In this document: positions 43,960 to 57,159 of the stretch, piece after piece | Layout of the letters: every line of letters starts with the position of its first letter | Position numbering within the stretch: the stretch's first letter is position 1 | NCBI GenBank assembly: GCA_033065855.1 | Contig: JAVXUO010002370.1 | Coordinates: 372,001 to 436,000 of the forward strand | Reading direction: 5' to 3' | Length of the DNA stretch: 64,000 nt | From: Escallonia rubra | Lineage: Eukaryota > Streptophyta > Magnoliopsida > Escalloniales > Escalloniaceae | The notes under the pieces: generated by a model | Seen by the model: only the letters and a program-made list of their open reading frames with translations | Database searches by the model: none | What the model was told of the DNA's origin: nothing | Program-made: the position numbers and the translations under genes

Positions 43960-45680
43960 TCCCAATGGCTTTCGAAGATGATCCCACGATCTTCGGGCTC
44001 CAATTTCGTGCGTTTACGGATTGCTTCAACAAGATCAAATTGATCTTTACCTAGACAGATAATTCAAGTTGAATCCCATCATGAGTCTAGGAAGTGTGGT
44101 AGTTCATGAAGACATTCTTCGTGTGGCTTGCAAGTTCTGGGATGTAGACGATCATGTCTTCTGCTTTGGTCTGAATGAACTCTGCGTTACATTCGAGGAA
44201 TTCGGGTTTGGTAGATGTCTCCGCTAACTTGCCGATTGCTTTTCCAGTCGTTCAAGATGGTCATGCCAAGGTCCTCAAGACCTTATTGAAGATAAAAAAA
44301 AGGAGCGTGCTAGATCTTTCATCCGAGGTGTAGTATTCAGCTTTCTCCCTTGATAAAATACTTTTCTATTAAACCGACTGGTCGTGATCAACAATATGCC
44401 CATGGACGATTGGCTGCCCTGGTACTATGCTTGATAGCCAAATGTCTCACCTTTTTTGGCCCTGGGGTTACTGAGATGAGGTTAGCTGACATATTGCTCC
44501 TGGTGTCTACCAGAGATAAAACCCTAATCCTTTTAGTGGTAGCTGAAACTTTGCTTGGTATTATTGATGTGCATAAAGATCCCAGCTCCTTTGGGGGTAG
44601 CTCCTTGCTTCTGTACATGTGATTGTTGAATCATATATGCCTGATAGCCAAACCTGTAGCGGTATAGCCCGTGCTTTCCATTTTTGGCCTTTACTCTTCG
44701 AAGATCGTTCGGGCATAGACGACTAGACTCGCTTCTTCTATGTGTGAGAGTCCAAAGATTTCATTAGTACTGCAAATGGTGAAGGGCTCATGTGCCTACT
44801 CTGAGAACAACTGAATAACCTTGTGTTTATCTTCTGGGATTGCCTTATACATTCTTCTAATTTGCCTGTCGGATCCTAAGGCAGTTTGATTATGAGCAGG
44901 TAATCCCAAAAGTCTATGGTGAGTTTGAAGGGGAACAAGCCCTTTACCCTTTCATAATCGAGGCTATTTTGCGAGGTTGGGGGTCTCCGCCTTATACCCA
45001 CAGTACTATTGAAGTTAGATTTTTCCTTACTAGTGTAGAGCCTGTTGCTCCCTTATTGTCTAATGTATACATCTGTTGGCGTTGGACCCTTGTTCGGGAA
45101 AAATGTGTTAGCTTTTGAAAGCAAACTGAGGGTGGAACTGAACTGAGACTTCCCAAGTGCTTGTGAAATAAGGTTCTTGGAGCAAGCCAAGGAGGAAGCT
45201 CGTGCTGCTACCATCTTAGGCCCGGAGCTGTCTGAGTCTGGCAAGTCTTCTTAGAGCATTGCACAAAGTTCCCATCATCCTCAAGCTGAAGGTGAAGTTC
45301 AAGTTAGTTGGATTAGGCAGTCTTGGATCGGTTCGCAGATGTTCGAGGAAAAGTTTGATGCTGACGGGAATCCAATACGGTTTTTACACATGGATGAGCC
45401 CCGACAACACCCCTCTTTGCTGCTTAAGGAGAAACCACCAAAGAGGAATCCAACTATCAAAGCTACTCAAAATCGGGAAGCTCACATGGATGCTTATCTC
45501 GAGGGTTGGGTTGATCGGAAGGATAATAAAGGCAAATGGAGAGTGGATCAACGACCGTCTTTGTAGGTGGAAGAGTTAGAGGTTGTCATTTCGGTGTCTC
45601 AAAGGTTGGCTTACAAGAAAGATATGGAGACATAAAGGTCAATCATATATGACGAGGACAATCCGGCTATGAAGAAGATT
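43960..45680 (+). pseudogene. Plant mobile-domain/DUF7745-like ORF, antisense to the Tat element
   Basis: Plus-strand fragments read 'SLGSVVVHEDILRVACKFWD' (44081-44140), 'DHVFCFGLNELCVTFEEFGF' (44150-44210), 'RSFIRGVVFSFLP' (44313-44351), a helix-rich block 'RLADILLLVSTRDKTLILLVVAETLLGI' (44478-44562, given by its parts) and 'YPVS' near the end. The pattern resembles proteins carried by plant Tat-type retrotransposons and by plant mobile-domain families. The tail frame 45339-45566 is Lys/Pro-rich. Stops and frame changes are frequent. Its strand is opposite to LTR2, which fits the antisense extra ORF reported for some Tat-lineage elements. The function of such proteins is unknown. Confidence 0.55.
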
Positions 45681-46198
45681 TTTTTTTATGGATATCCCGT
45701 AAGTTGCTAATATGACTACTAATTTTCTTTTTGCCTAGGCCGCCCTTTGCAGGGATTTCGTCCTAGCGGACATTTTTATTTTTCTAGCATTTTTTTGATT
45801 TTGATTTTTTTTTCTTATGCCCTAACTTTTGCCTAGGCCTCCCTTTACAGGTTTTTTGTCCTAGCGGACATTTTTATATATCTCTGGAATGTAGTCAGTG
45901 TTTTAACCAGTGGAATAAAAGACTCTTTTATTTAAATTTGACCGCACCCGAGGTAACTCTACGGGCTACCTAATATCTCCTCGTAATTCAATTACAAAAT
46001 TTGGTCAAGCATAATATTTCTTTAGTCGATCTAGATTGACTAACTGTAACAATTCAATTCTGTAATGTTCTCCTTTAACACCAAATCTCATTCTTTCAAT
46101 ATGCGTCCCTTCACTAGCTTGTTAAAGGCTTGAGCAATATGCTACTGGTAACCCTAGATATGATATAACGCCTTCGATCGTTTCTCATTTCCTAGTGC
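45681..46198. other. Retroelement remnant with a 97-bp spaced duplication
   Basis: Two copies of a 47-bp block ('GCCTAGGCCGCCCTTTGCAG' ending in 'GTCCTAGCGGACATTTTTAT') start at about 45735 and 45832. The remainder (45880-46198) is AT-rich with no clear frame. It is probably more of the Tat element, cut by the T1 LTR. Confidence 0.4.
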
Positions 46199-48304
46199 TA
46201 TAACATCCCCGAAAATCTGGAGCTCCGTTGCCCCGAACTCCCGGAACATTAACTTACCACATCACATCAAATCTGTCAAATCCTGTTTACGAACACATAC
46301 TTCGAAGCATCTAATTCGACATCAACCCAAATTCCTCAAAATACAAGATTACAAAACTGCTTAACTTAAACTATTAACACTTAGGTTCTTTACAACTCAA
46401 ATTCTTATAGAGCTAGGTAATAGCATCGACCCAAGCAGGAGTCTCAATACACAGTAGTGGTGGGTCACCTGAATCTCACACAAACTCTAAACCCATTCCC
46501 GAGCAATCTACAACTGATCACCTGTAGAAAGGAATCAAACGAAGGGTGATCTTTTGAGAGCTCAACAAGGTCGTACAAGGACAACATAAGGAATTACAAA
46601 ACGATTCAAAAGAATCCATCCGACGATGATTTTCAAAATATTTCAACGATCTAAATAGTTTGATGATTTACAAAATGATCAAAATTCATCATAAATAGAT
46701 ACCAAAATAAATAATAGCAATCACGACAAGTTTTAAAATGATCATTAAAAGATCATTTTCATAGCCATAATTCCAAAATACAATGTGGTTTTCCAAAGGA
46801 TTTTAAAGTGAGTCCAAAGGCAATCCGGGGAGGGATTTTAAACAAGCACAAACCGTTTGAGACAATCCTTTCCAAAACAACCAGTATATATACAATGTGA
46901 ACAAATTCAAAGATATTGATCATGGGTAGATGCAATGCCATACATGCAATGCTCAATATAGTGTACACATGCATGATGTATGAATACTAGTCCATTTAGG
47001 TACTAGCCTGCATTCCACGCAGGATTCAAACCAGCCTTATAACACCTGCCTCAGTACAAACCCCCATGTCAATTTATAGTAAACAAGTATCATGGAATCA
47101 GTAAACAACTCAATACTCAACATGCAATAAAAGGTGAGCACCGATAAGAGTTCAAATAATTGAATCAGGTTCAATATCAGGGTTCAACTGACAATAACAT
47201 ATTGAGATCAATGCATACTTTAGAGTTAAATAATGGCCATAAGCAAAACGAGAGAATAATTACGAAACTAAGTTAGTCTAACCGGAAAGTCCGTTGCTTT
47301 AACCTAAACAGAACAATCAAATCATCAGAACATAACATACGCCACGATATTATAAACTCAATACTAACCCACGTATACTCCCAAAATGAATCCCTCTCAC
47401 TGGGTACGTAAATTTACCAAAACGCCCCTTAGGTGTAAAATTATCAAATATACACCCCTCACACTTAAACCACCGAAACAACCCTCCTGTGAACAAAATT
47501 ACCAAAATATCCTTACTGTATGTGAATTTACCCAAAAATACCTTTTATAGGTAAAGTTACAAAAAATACCCCATTCAGGTGGCAAATTACAAAAATACCC
47601 CCTGGGGGTTCTCGGCTCCGGAAAATTCTTTAAGACATATTAAAACCCTATTTTAACTATCCTGAAGTCATTTTTGGGCTAAAAAGTATTTTAGTAAATT
47701 TTTGCCTGAAAATCCCGAATCGGTGTTCGGATCGAGTACTTAAAAACCAATCTTGCTAAAAATCCCTATCGTCTTCAGTATGGCATGAAATTTTAAAAAT
47801 TGAAACATCTCAGTAAAATAAGATTTTCATAAAATTTTCAGATTAAAATAGCTTGGTTTGCAATGCTAAATAATTCAGTAATTCTTTTTAACTGATACCC
47901 AAATTTAGCATCCTTCGCGTACACTAAAAATTTCCCAAAATTTCCAAAGCTTACGTCTCAAAATAAAATAAAATAGGGGTTATTGTTTTGAGTTTTGTCA
48001 AATTGTGATCCAAACTATGTATAAGAAATTGCACAAAACTGCCTAACCTACCCCATTTTTTAGTGACAATTACAATCACTATTCACTATAGGAACACCCA
48101 CCATTTCACCTTAACTGCACACACTCACCTTCTTCCTCACTGAACTGCTTGAATACACACTCTGAAGTGCACAACTCTCACGCGCACGCGCGTGCACACA
48201 CACACACTACCACCCCCAACACACTGACTACACCCTACTACACACATTAAAACACCTATTAACATCAAATTACCCACACATATTTCACAGAATTCACACT
48301 CACA

Positions 48305-48351
<47 letters not shown>

Positions 48352-49652
48352 ACACACTTACTGCCACTTCATGTGCACACACGACTAAGACCAAGAACAC
48401 ACACTGCACTCCTTCGGCAACCCACTCAAACCTTCTCCACTCCTTTCCATTCTCTCCGAAACCAACAATATTATCACATAATCATAACCAACACCACATT
48501 CACACATGAATTTCACACCCAAAATTTATCTATGCTCAACACACACACTGTAACACATTTTACACCCACTACACAACCACGATCTCTCTCCTTTACTCCC
48601 TAAAAGTCCACAAATCTATTTAACCCTAACTTAAAAACCAAAATTACATGAAACCATGGCCATAATCTCCCACCCGAGGCATTAAATTCCCAGAAAACAC
48701 ACACCTACACAGCCATGTTCATGGCTCACGCACACACTCCAAAGTGGCTAAAAACACACATTAACCCCCCCCCCCCCCCACACTAGCAATTAGAGAATTA
48801 CCTTGTGAAGAACGGCCTGACTTCCCTCTTCTTTGTCCCTGTTTTTCCCCTTCCTCTCGCTGCTCTGCTTCTTTTCTCTTTCACTGTTCTCTCTCTGTTT
48901 CTTTTTTGTTTTTTTTCCTTTTGTTTTTCCTTTACCTGAAATTCCCTCTCAACCCCAATTATCCATAAATTAATTTGAATCCCTACCTTGGTCACTACAT
49001 TGTAAGTAGAAGGAGGCTATTGTATGTGACTTGGTTTTTAAAATCTTGACACCTAATGCCAGTTTTTCATAATTTGCAAAATACCCCCCCCCCCCAACTT
49101 TGTGTAATTACAGCTAGGCCCCAAATTTATTCTAATTTCTATTAATTTAATTAAATGTCACTAAAGCATATACTACCACTCATTTTATTATTTTTCATCA
49201 CCAAAAATATAATTAACGTTTACACCCCCAAAGTTTTTCAAAATTACAAAATGATCCCAAAAATTTTCAAATTTACATTTTTGCCCCAAAAACTTTATAT
49301 ACATACCACTCATTTAATTTAACACTAACCTTATGAATTTTTATTAGTTTAAAAACTTTATAATCTTTATAAATTTAACACTAACCTCATATATCACTAA
49401 GATATATATACATACCACTTATTTCATTATTTTTCATCTAAAACAATAATTTACAATTTAGTCTCCCGAAGTTTCCCATAGTTACAAATGGCCCCAAAAA
49501 CTTTACAAAATTACAATTTGACAGCAATATCATTTTAACATTCCATACTCTCCTAATATCCGAGCATTGCTCAAAATTAACACCTATTTATTTATTTATT
49601 CCGGGTCACAGATAGTTACTTTAACCCGCTCAAAAAAGTGCAGGATATTACA
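46199..49652 (-). mobile_element. T1: 3.45 kb gypsy 3' LTR
   Basis: On the minus strand it starts TGTAATATCCTGCAC (49652) and ends GGGGATGTTATA (46199). The sequence just upstream on that strand is the end of a gypsy polyprotein plus a purine-rich GGTGAGGAG, so it is a 3' LTR. Regional layout on the minus strand: a 5' block of repeated 'GGGGTCAAAATGTAATTTT'-like lines (49500-49080), an A/G-rich tract (48980-48830), a GT-rich tract (48660-48130, (CA)n on plus at 48308-48350), spaced 'GGGTATTTTGGTAATTT' lines (47610-47350), then AT-rich sequence to the end. LTR T2 has the same order. Confidence 0.75.
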
Positions 49653-52080
49653 CACTCCTCACCTTATGAAAATTTCTTCCTCGAAATTTGATCTTGAATT
49701 TACTATTACTGTGATATTTTAGCACTACGCTGCCACTGGATAACTCTAATAACTACCACTTAATAGCTAAGCTACCTCTAACCTTCGCACCCAAGTTCAT
49801 TCTGATGACTACCCAAACGCAACAATTAAATTCTAAATCGTAATGCTAGCTGAAACCCTGTCAGGCAATCACTTTGCTTTTCCAAAACTTCTCGAACGAT
49901 GACTTAGCTATTACGAAACTCATTGAACTAAATCTTACACCACTTCGGATTCAACGCTTATAAAACGAATTAGATCAAACTCTAATACCGCATGCTTCCA
50001 CTGCATTATATTGATACTATACCAGAGACTTTATCATTTGCACAATTTACTTAACGATGGTAAGCTTAACTTCAAGCTTAAGGTGTACTAAATTACTAAG
50101 CGCTGGTCACACATGACTTGCACTCTACCAAGCTAACATAGGTGGAGTAACCAACTCCTATAAGCACTTACACCTCACAGAACGACTGAAAACTGTAACC
50201 ACTACAATTCGCTATGCACTCTGGTGTCTTACATTAATGAGTCCAAGCTGTAACCGAATTGGTCACCTAAAGACGTGTTATCCTTAACATAATGCAAAAT
50301 ATGATTCCGCAAACCGACGTATTACACTTTCACTAGAGTTTAAGGCTCTAAGTTGTCACGTCACTTATGATTCACAATCACATCACTTACCAAAGATCTA
50401 TAGTCTTATCCTTCGATCATCTGTTTTGGTTAAGTGTCTAAAATCTTTCGATTGTAAAAGCAAGTAACACGAGGTTTACTATTGCGTGTTTGACCAAAAT
50501 CTCAACCTTATATGAGAACATCAAATAAATTGTCAAACTCTAATCCACGTTCTCATAGTCTGCTCTCACTTACCGATTATCTGACGCTTAGGAGTCTAGA
50601 TAATCCCATATTAGGGCAGGTGAAACTATGAAAATCCTAAACCAGGTAAAGATACACGTACATAACATGTTGTCGATTTTTCAAATAATTTGAGAGTAGA
50701 ACACAACAAAATACTGATAATCAGATTAACTGAAAGCAACAAATATAACATGTTACCATTTTGGAACATATTAAACAAACACCAATCACAAAGAAACAGT
50801 GATTGTTACCGTAGAAAATCATCTAACATTAACCGCAACAAACAAATATCTCAGTCAAGTATTTAGGGGTCAAATGACAACAATAATTGTAATCAGGCAA
50901 TCAAAACGCAAAAATCTTTAACAAAATCATACCAATTGGCTCTCGATATTTACAATACACTTTTATGACATTCCGAAATATGATGAGTATAGAAACAATG
51001 GTGTAGGTCTGACGAAGTAAAGTCAAACCCATGACTCGAAGCAATTACAATCAGTAAGAGTTACTGGTCCTTAATGGAATTCGTAGCTTTCCCATAGCCA
51101 GTGGACCAGATACTATCTCATCAAGTCCAAATAGATTCCAAAGAAAAAAAAGAACAAATAAATATCCTAAAAAAGTGATAAGATGACTCAATATGAATGA
51201 CATATTCTCCAACGTCTTAGAGTAAGTTGGCATTCACTTAAGTCGCACTTGAGTTCAATATACAAAGGAATAAACGAGATGACATAGTAGTATTCCAAAT
51301 TTATTGTTGTACTCTCAAACCAAACTTTCAATCTTAATACCAGTCATTCTCCAAAAAGCACTATTCTTACTCATCAATCAAATCAGTAACTTAACTACTA
51401 CTGATACCTTATGAACTTTCCAAATACTACTAGGGTTTCCCTTGACAATCTACGGATGCCTGATTAGAGAATAACCAACCCTGCTTAGTATGATATCAAA
51501 GTCTCGAATAACAAATGGGATGAGATCCATAGAAAAGATCTCTATCCCCTACATGGACAATACAGTTATAGAGATCTATATAAACACTTAAAAGACTCTC
51601 CAAACAGAGTGCCTATCTCAAGATCAGTTCCTAAAGGATAGGTTTTCACCCTCAATCGTTATGCAAAAGTAAAAGATACAAAGGAATATTACGCCCACAA
51701 TCAAACACTATACGAACATCTAATAAGTTAATGTATAGTTTGTCTGACACCACATCATCGGATTTAGTAGCATCTTGAGTAGACATTGAGTAAAGTCTGG
51801 CTGATGTCTTGGGACTCTGCCCCTGCTGGACTTGAGGTTACTGAGTCTGCCCCTGTTGACCTTATCCGCTTTCTCGACGAGGACCTCTGCTTGTTGATGC
51901 ACTAGCTGCAGCTATGGGACTGAAAATTGACTTATTTCTAACAACTGGACAATCTCTAACCTGATGCTCCATACTGCTGCACCTGAAACACCCACCGGTA
52001 ACTCTGTAGCATGGCCTATCGCCATGATACTTCTTACACATGATACACATGGTGTTCAGAGAAGTTGACCCGCCACCAGT
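49653..52080 (-). pseudogene. Decayed gypsy gag-pol belonging to T1
   Basis: Minus-strand fragments from right to left: a gag zinc-knuckle frame (52050-51862) with 'CFRCSSMEHQVRDCP', where Cys, Cys, His and Cys are all present; a linker rich in Gln/Ser (51860-51720); and an RT-like 'YSKTLE' segment near 51195-51230. After these come only scattered motifs, and a polyprotein tail with 'KFRGRNF'-like sequence at about 49690-49670 just before the LTR. The length (2.4 kb) is about half that of a full gypsy gag-pol, so deletions must have occurred. No open frame exceeds 70 codons. Confidence 0.55.
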
Positions 52081-52331
52081 ACTTAAGAAGAAAACAGGGG
52101 GAAGAGATGAATTTTAGGGAAATTTCAAAAGTTAATCCCTTTCTTTTTAACTTCAATTTCATTTAGTGAATTTAGTATTTATTTAGGGTGTGCTCTCTGT
52201 GTGTGTTTGGTTGTGGAGCAGTGGAGTATTCATGGATGTGTTGGGAATTTTAGTTTGTGTGTGTTTGTTAGTGTGTTAGGAATTTCGTGTGCATAAAAAG
52301 GGATGAAGGGGAAGGGAAAACAGTACCAGCG
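52081..52331. other. GT-rich LTR-like remnant
   Basis: Short sequence with GTGTGTGTTTG stretches resembling the GT-rich middle of the T LTRs. It separates the T1 internal region from LTR K1 and holds no gene. Confidence 0.4.
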
Positions 52332-53522
52332 TGATACCCTGAAAAAATAAAAAATTAATCTAACCGTGAATTAGAATAATTAAGGGGGGTTATTTTTATT
52401 AAGTATCATTATGTGGGTGATAATTAATTGTTAGGAAGCTAAATAAGGGGTTAGTGTGGTTTTGGGGGTTAAAATGTAATTTTGGAAAGTTAGGGGGCAA
52501 AAATGTAGTTTTGAACAATATGGTGAACGAGATGCATATTTTTATTAAGTAGCATCATTATGATGATAATTGGGTGTTAGGGAGTTAAATGAGGTATTAG
52601 GGTGGTCTTGGGGTCAAAGTGTAAATTTTCCAAAGTAAAGGGGTCAAAATACAATTTTGAAAACTTTAGGGGCCAAAGTGCAATTGTTGAAAAGTTAGAA
52701 TCGGGGTCACGAATCTGGGGGGAAAAAAGGGCTCTAGGCTTCCACCTCCTAGTTGCTTTAGTGCTGCGCAAGTAAAATAAATTATAAGTTATGGTTGGAT
52801 AAAGATTCATGAAGGAAATAAAGAGGGAAATTGGTGGGGTGGAAATGCATATAACAGAAAGTCGTGCACATCTGGAAGAACAGAAGAAGAAACATAACAG
52901 AGAGGGAAAAAGAGAAGAAAAGAGGAAGAAGAGAGGAAAAAAAAGGAGAAGGAAAAAAAAAGGAAAAAGAAAGGATTTCCAAACCCTAACATGGTAATTC
53001 ATCTTCTTTGAATTAATTATGTGTAATTCTTGTATAAAGTTTGTGGGTTTTCGGTTGAAGGTGCTCCATGCGTATATGTGTATGTCACTGTGTGTGTATA
53101 TGGGTAAAGTCACTGAATGGGTAAGTCGCCAATCCCTTTTTTTTGGGTGGGGGAGAGAATTTGAATGGAATTATGTTGTATTTTGGATGTATGAGAACCT
53201 AGAATAGAAAAAGGAAGAAAAATGGTTAGAATTTCAGTGTTGTGCGTGTGCTTGGTGTGTGTTCTAAGTGTGTGTATGTGAGTGTGTTTCGGGTGGATCA
53301 ATATGGGGATTTTAGGTGGATTAATGAGTTTAATTGTGTGTAAGAATGTGTACAAAAGTGGAAGTGAATGGATTTAGGTGGAGTTAGAAGTGGTAGTGGG
53401 TGAATAAAATGAAGATTGTGTGAGCTTTTTGTACTCGGCTGTGAGTGGAGTGAGGAAGAAGATGGACTGCATGAACAAAAGGTGAACTAGTGTGTGAGTT
53501 TGATGTGAATAATGAATTTTGT

Positions 53523-54400
53523 CACTAAAAGTAGGAAATTAGTTAAGCAGTCCTAATTCCAATTTTTAAAAGTGGTTAGGTCAGATTTAGACAGAGTTAG
53601 GAGACCTGTACTATGGAACAATTTTGGATTTTTCTAAGGTTGGGAAGGGGGTTAACGGATGCGGTGATTTTGAAACTTGACGGTGAAATTTAAAATAGCA
53701 AACTAGCGCGGTTTTACGTGAAAATTTTATGAGAACCCTAAGATACTGAGAAGTTTCATTTTCTAAAATTTCGGGTCATTCCAAAGTTGTCAGCTATTTT
53801 TGGCAGAATTGACTTTTAAGCGCTTGGTCCGAACACCGATTTGAGATTTTCGGTCGAAATTTTTAAAAATTGCTTTTTAGCTCAAAAATGACTTCAGCAC
53901 GCTTAAAATAGCTTTTAAAAGTGGTTTTGATATTTTTCTGGTTCCGGAAGGCCCCTGGGGGGGCACTAAAAGTAGGAAATTAGCTAAGCAGTCCTAATTC
54001 GAATTTTTAAAAGTGGTTAGGTCAGATTTAGACAAAGTTAGGAGACTTGTACTATGGAACAATTTCGGATTTTTCTAAGGTTGGGAAGGGGGTTAACGGA
54101 GAGGTGATTTTGAAACTTGACGGTGAAATTTAAAATAGCAAACTAGCGCCGTGTCACGTGAAAATTTTATGAGAACCCTAGGATACTGAAAAGTTCCATT
54201 TTCTAAAATTTTGGGTCATTCCAAAGTTGTTAGCTATTTTTGGCAGAATCGACTTTTAAGCGCTTGGTCCGGACACCAATTCAAAATTTTTGGGCGAAAT
54301 TTTTTTAAAATGCTTTTTAGCTCAAAAATGAATTCGGCACGCTTAAAATAGCGTTTTAAAGTGGTTTTGATATTTTTCTGGTTCCGGAAGCCCCCAAGGG
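53523..54400 (+). repeat. 441-bp tandem duplication in K1
   Basis: The unit beginning CACTAAAAGTAGGAAATTAG at 53523 restarts at 53964 with about one change in 20 bases. K2 has a single copy of this segment (around 61010-61440). Confidence 0.85.
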
Positions 54401-55114
54401 GCATTTTGGTAATTTGCCACCCCGAGGGGGGAGGGGTATTTTGGTAACTTTTCCTAGAAAATTTTCCAAAGGACTTTTTGGTCCAGGAAGGGGTGTAAGA
54501 CATCTAAAAGGTTGTTTTAAAGTAGTTTTGAGATGTTGTTGGGGTGATGGGCGCCAGGGGGTGTTCTGGTAAATTTTTCCTTTGAAATTTTCTGTGGGAC
54601 TATTTGGTCTATAATTGATGTAATACATCTAAAAAAGTAGTTTTAAAGAGGTTTTGGGGTGTTAGTGAAGTAGCAGCCATCAGTGAGTATTTTGTTAAGT
54701 TGCCATGTTGGCGCTAAATTTTTGGGAATGCGCGCTATTATGCATCCGGAGTGATAAGAAGCGAGGAATGGTGTTAATACGTAAAAAATGAGAGGGTTGT
54801 CGTTGATAAGGCTAGGTTAAGGATCTGGTTATCAGATTTGGTTAACTAGCTGTCGTAAAACACTATGAGCGGTTAAATGGGAAGGGGTAGAATAAAGTGT
54901 GCGTGGATGTTTAAATGATACGTGACGAGCAAGGTCTTATCTGATCAGGTGACCCCGTTTGTTGCGGTCAGAGGTTGTGAGTTGCGTCGGCTATAAGCCG
55001 ATCAGATATGGACAATGCGGTTATGTTATGCTAATTCATTGTTTCAATTAGCATGCCATGTTGATAATGTTTATGTTAGACTCTTGTTGTTAAGATTTAA
55101 CACAAGTAGTCATT

Positions 55115-55790
55115 GTGACCGGTATTCGTTTATTTGAATTATGTTGTTGAGGACTTAAGGTAGAATAATTTCCCTTAGTCCACCTCGTTGCTAAAGTTTG
55201 GTAAGAATAATTTGTGTCCTAGTATGCTATGATTTGACTCGATTGGCATACCTGACATTGGTGATGATATTGCGTGGGGATTGTTGTCTGGCGCTTATGT
55301 GATGTCGATAATTATTGATGACCGATATTCCTCTTATTTAAGAACGTTGTTGAGGACTTGTGATTAAATTCTCCCGAGTCCGCGCTGTCATTGATTTAAT
55401 GATGTTACGTAGAGATGATGTGTTGTTGTGGTGTAATGTCGGCACTTATTGGTAACCAACATTTCTCCTATTTAAGGACGTTGTTGAGGGCTTGTGGCAA
55501 ATTTCTCCCAATTCTGCCCTGTCGTTGTTTGGTGAAGTTATGTAGAGATTGTTTTGTGGTGGTTATGTGATGTTAGTAATTATTGATGACCGATATTCCT
55601 CCTATTTAAGAGCATTGTTGAGGACTTGCGGTTAAATTTCTCCCAAGTCTGCCCGTTGATGATGCTTATGTTAAATCCATGTTGTTATGTTTGAAACACC
55701 GGTCGATCTTTTAACCCGGTATCTCTGGTTTGGATTATGCTGTTGATGATATAAGGTGGAATAATTTTCCCTTAGTCCGCCCCATTGATG
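55115..55790 (+). repeat. LTR minisatellite, about 130-140 bp units (K1)
   Basis: Five units share 'GACCGATATTCCTCTTATTT', then 'AAGAACGTTGTTGAGGACTTG' and an 'AATTTCTCCCAAGTCTGCCC'-type end (starting near 55118, 55321, 55455, 55598 and 55715). The same array, with about four units, is at 62075-62560 in K2. Confidence 0.8.
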
Positions 55791-56732
55791 AAGCCTTGTT
55801 TTTTCAGCTATAACGCGGTCAAGGACAAACGCTTTTGTGAATTCCCTTCTTGATGATAGCGCCTCTTTTGATTATTTGAGACTGATATGAACATCCCATA
55901 TAATGGGACATAAAAAATGAGGAGGATGACCTGTGAAATATGATCATTGGCAAAGAAGATGTATGACACGCAAGTCGAGTCGGTCATGTCTAGTCGAGTC
56001 CAGTCTGTGTTGCATTGCATTTGATTTAATTTCGATGTTAATGATTTTAATGACTTGTATTTCGTTGATGTTTGTTTTTGCGATTTCCTGCTTTAATGTT
56101 CACTTGCATAGTCAGTCATTCTTGTCCATGATGAAGTGGCAATAATGTTGTTCCGTTGAGCCTTGAAGCCGCTCAGTCTAATAAAAGAAAAATTATCATT
56201 TGACAAATTATATTGATGCTAAATTTATTGTGTACTCTTGATTCATTACTATCATTGAGATGATTATTATTCCTCCGAGTCTTTCAAATCACTTGTACAC
56301 GATACTCCACGTGTTGTCTTTACTGGGTGATTTGCGCACATTCCTTATGTTGTGTTGTTCAGGCTATAAGGTTGACCAAGGAGAACCCTCTAGAAAGGGA
56401 AATGAAACAAGCTAGAAAAGTTGAGCAAGAGGATAAGTTGAGTGAGGTCAGACAAGTTAGAAATGGTAAGACAAAGATTGAGCTGCAAGATAAGTTGATA
56501 GGAGTTACACGACTACAGTCGTGTATTTCATTGTAAATTTATATGTTGTTTAAGGACTTGAAAGTCTTCCACTGCAGTATGATGTATGTTTGCAAGAAAT
56601 TTTTTGAAAGGACGCATTTTAGAGCGTTTAATGATGTATGAAGGTGTAGTTGCTCTATATTCTGCACAGGGTTTGATTGTGATTATGATCGATAACTCAG
56701 CCAGGTGATGTCACTAGGTTGAGGGTGTTGTA

Positions 56733-57159
56733 AGCAGATCTGCTGTTGTGTTGCGTGGTTGCTCTGTGCGTGTGTGTGGGTCTCTCTCTGTGTGTGTGGC
56801 TGAGCTAAGCATGGGAATGAGAGCATATGCGGTTGTTTGCGTGTGTAATTATAATTGTGTGTGTGTGTGTGCGCCCGCGCTTTCATTGTAATCGTGGGGT
56901 GCCGCGCGCGCGCGTGCGCGTGTGTGCGTGCGTGATGGTGTGTGTTAAGTGTTTACAAAGTGTGAGATTCGGGTGTGTGTCTGTGTGTGTGATTTGTGTA
57001 TAATTGTGTGTTAATGTGGGGGTTTTAGATAGTGGAATGTGTTTGAGTGTTTTGGTGTGTATTTGGTAATGTATCAGTGTGCGTGTGTATGTGAATTGTA
57101 TATGTGTGTGCGTGCGACAGTGAAGTGAAGAAGACGTGTGCGTTTTCAGGGTGTTTTAA
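56733..57159 (+). mobile_element. GT-rich LTR fragment of T type
   Basis: Rich in GTGTGTGTG and GCGCGCGC-like alternation (56830-56930), like the GT-rich middle of the T LTRs. It is cut on the left by K1 and on the right by T2. No gene is present. Confidence 0.5.

Larger units (their letters stand above)
52332..56732 (+). mobile_element. K1: 4.4 kb gypsy LTR
   Basis: It starts TGATACCCTGA and ends GAGGGTGTTGTA, aligning by eye end to end with K2 (59873-63326). It is longer than K2, partly because of a 441-bp tandem duplication (53523-54400) and extra copies of a 3' minisatellite (55115-55790). No primer-binding site follows and no polyprotein precedes it, so it looks like a solo or truncated LTR. 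Open frames through its A/G-rich tract (52860-52980) are low-complexity. Confidence 0.7.

Noticed and set aside
48137-48349. Cys/Val-rich frame
   Set aside because: Translation of the (CA)n tract in LTR T1.
52577-53113. 178-codon Phe/Leu/Ser-rich minus-strand frame suggesting membrane segments
   Set aside because: Comes from the A/G-rich tract of LTR K1 read on the opposite strand; K2 and the T LTRs give similar artefacts.
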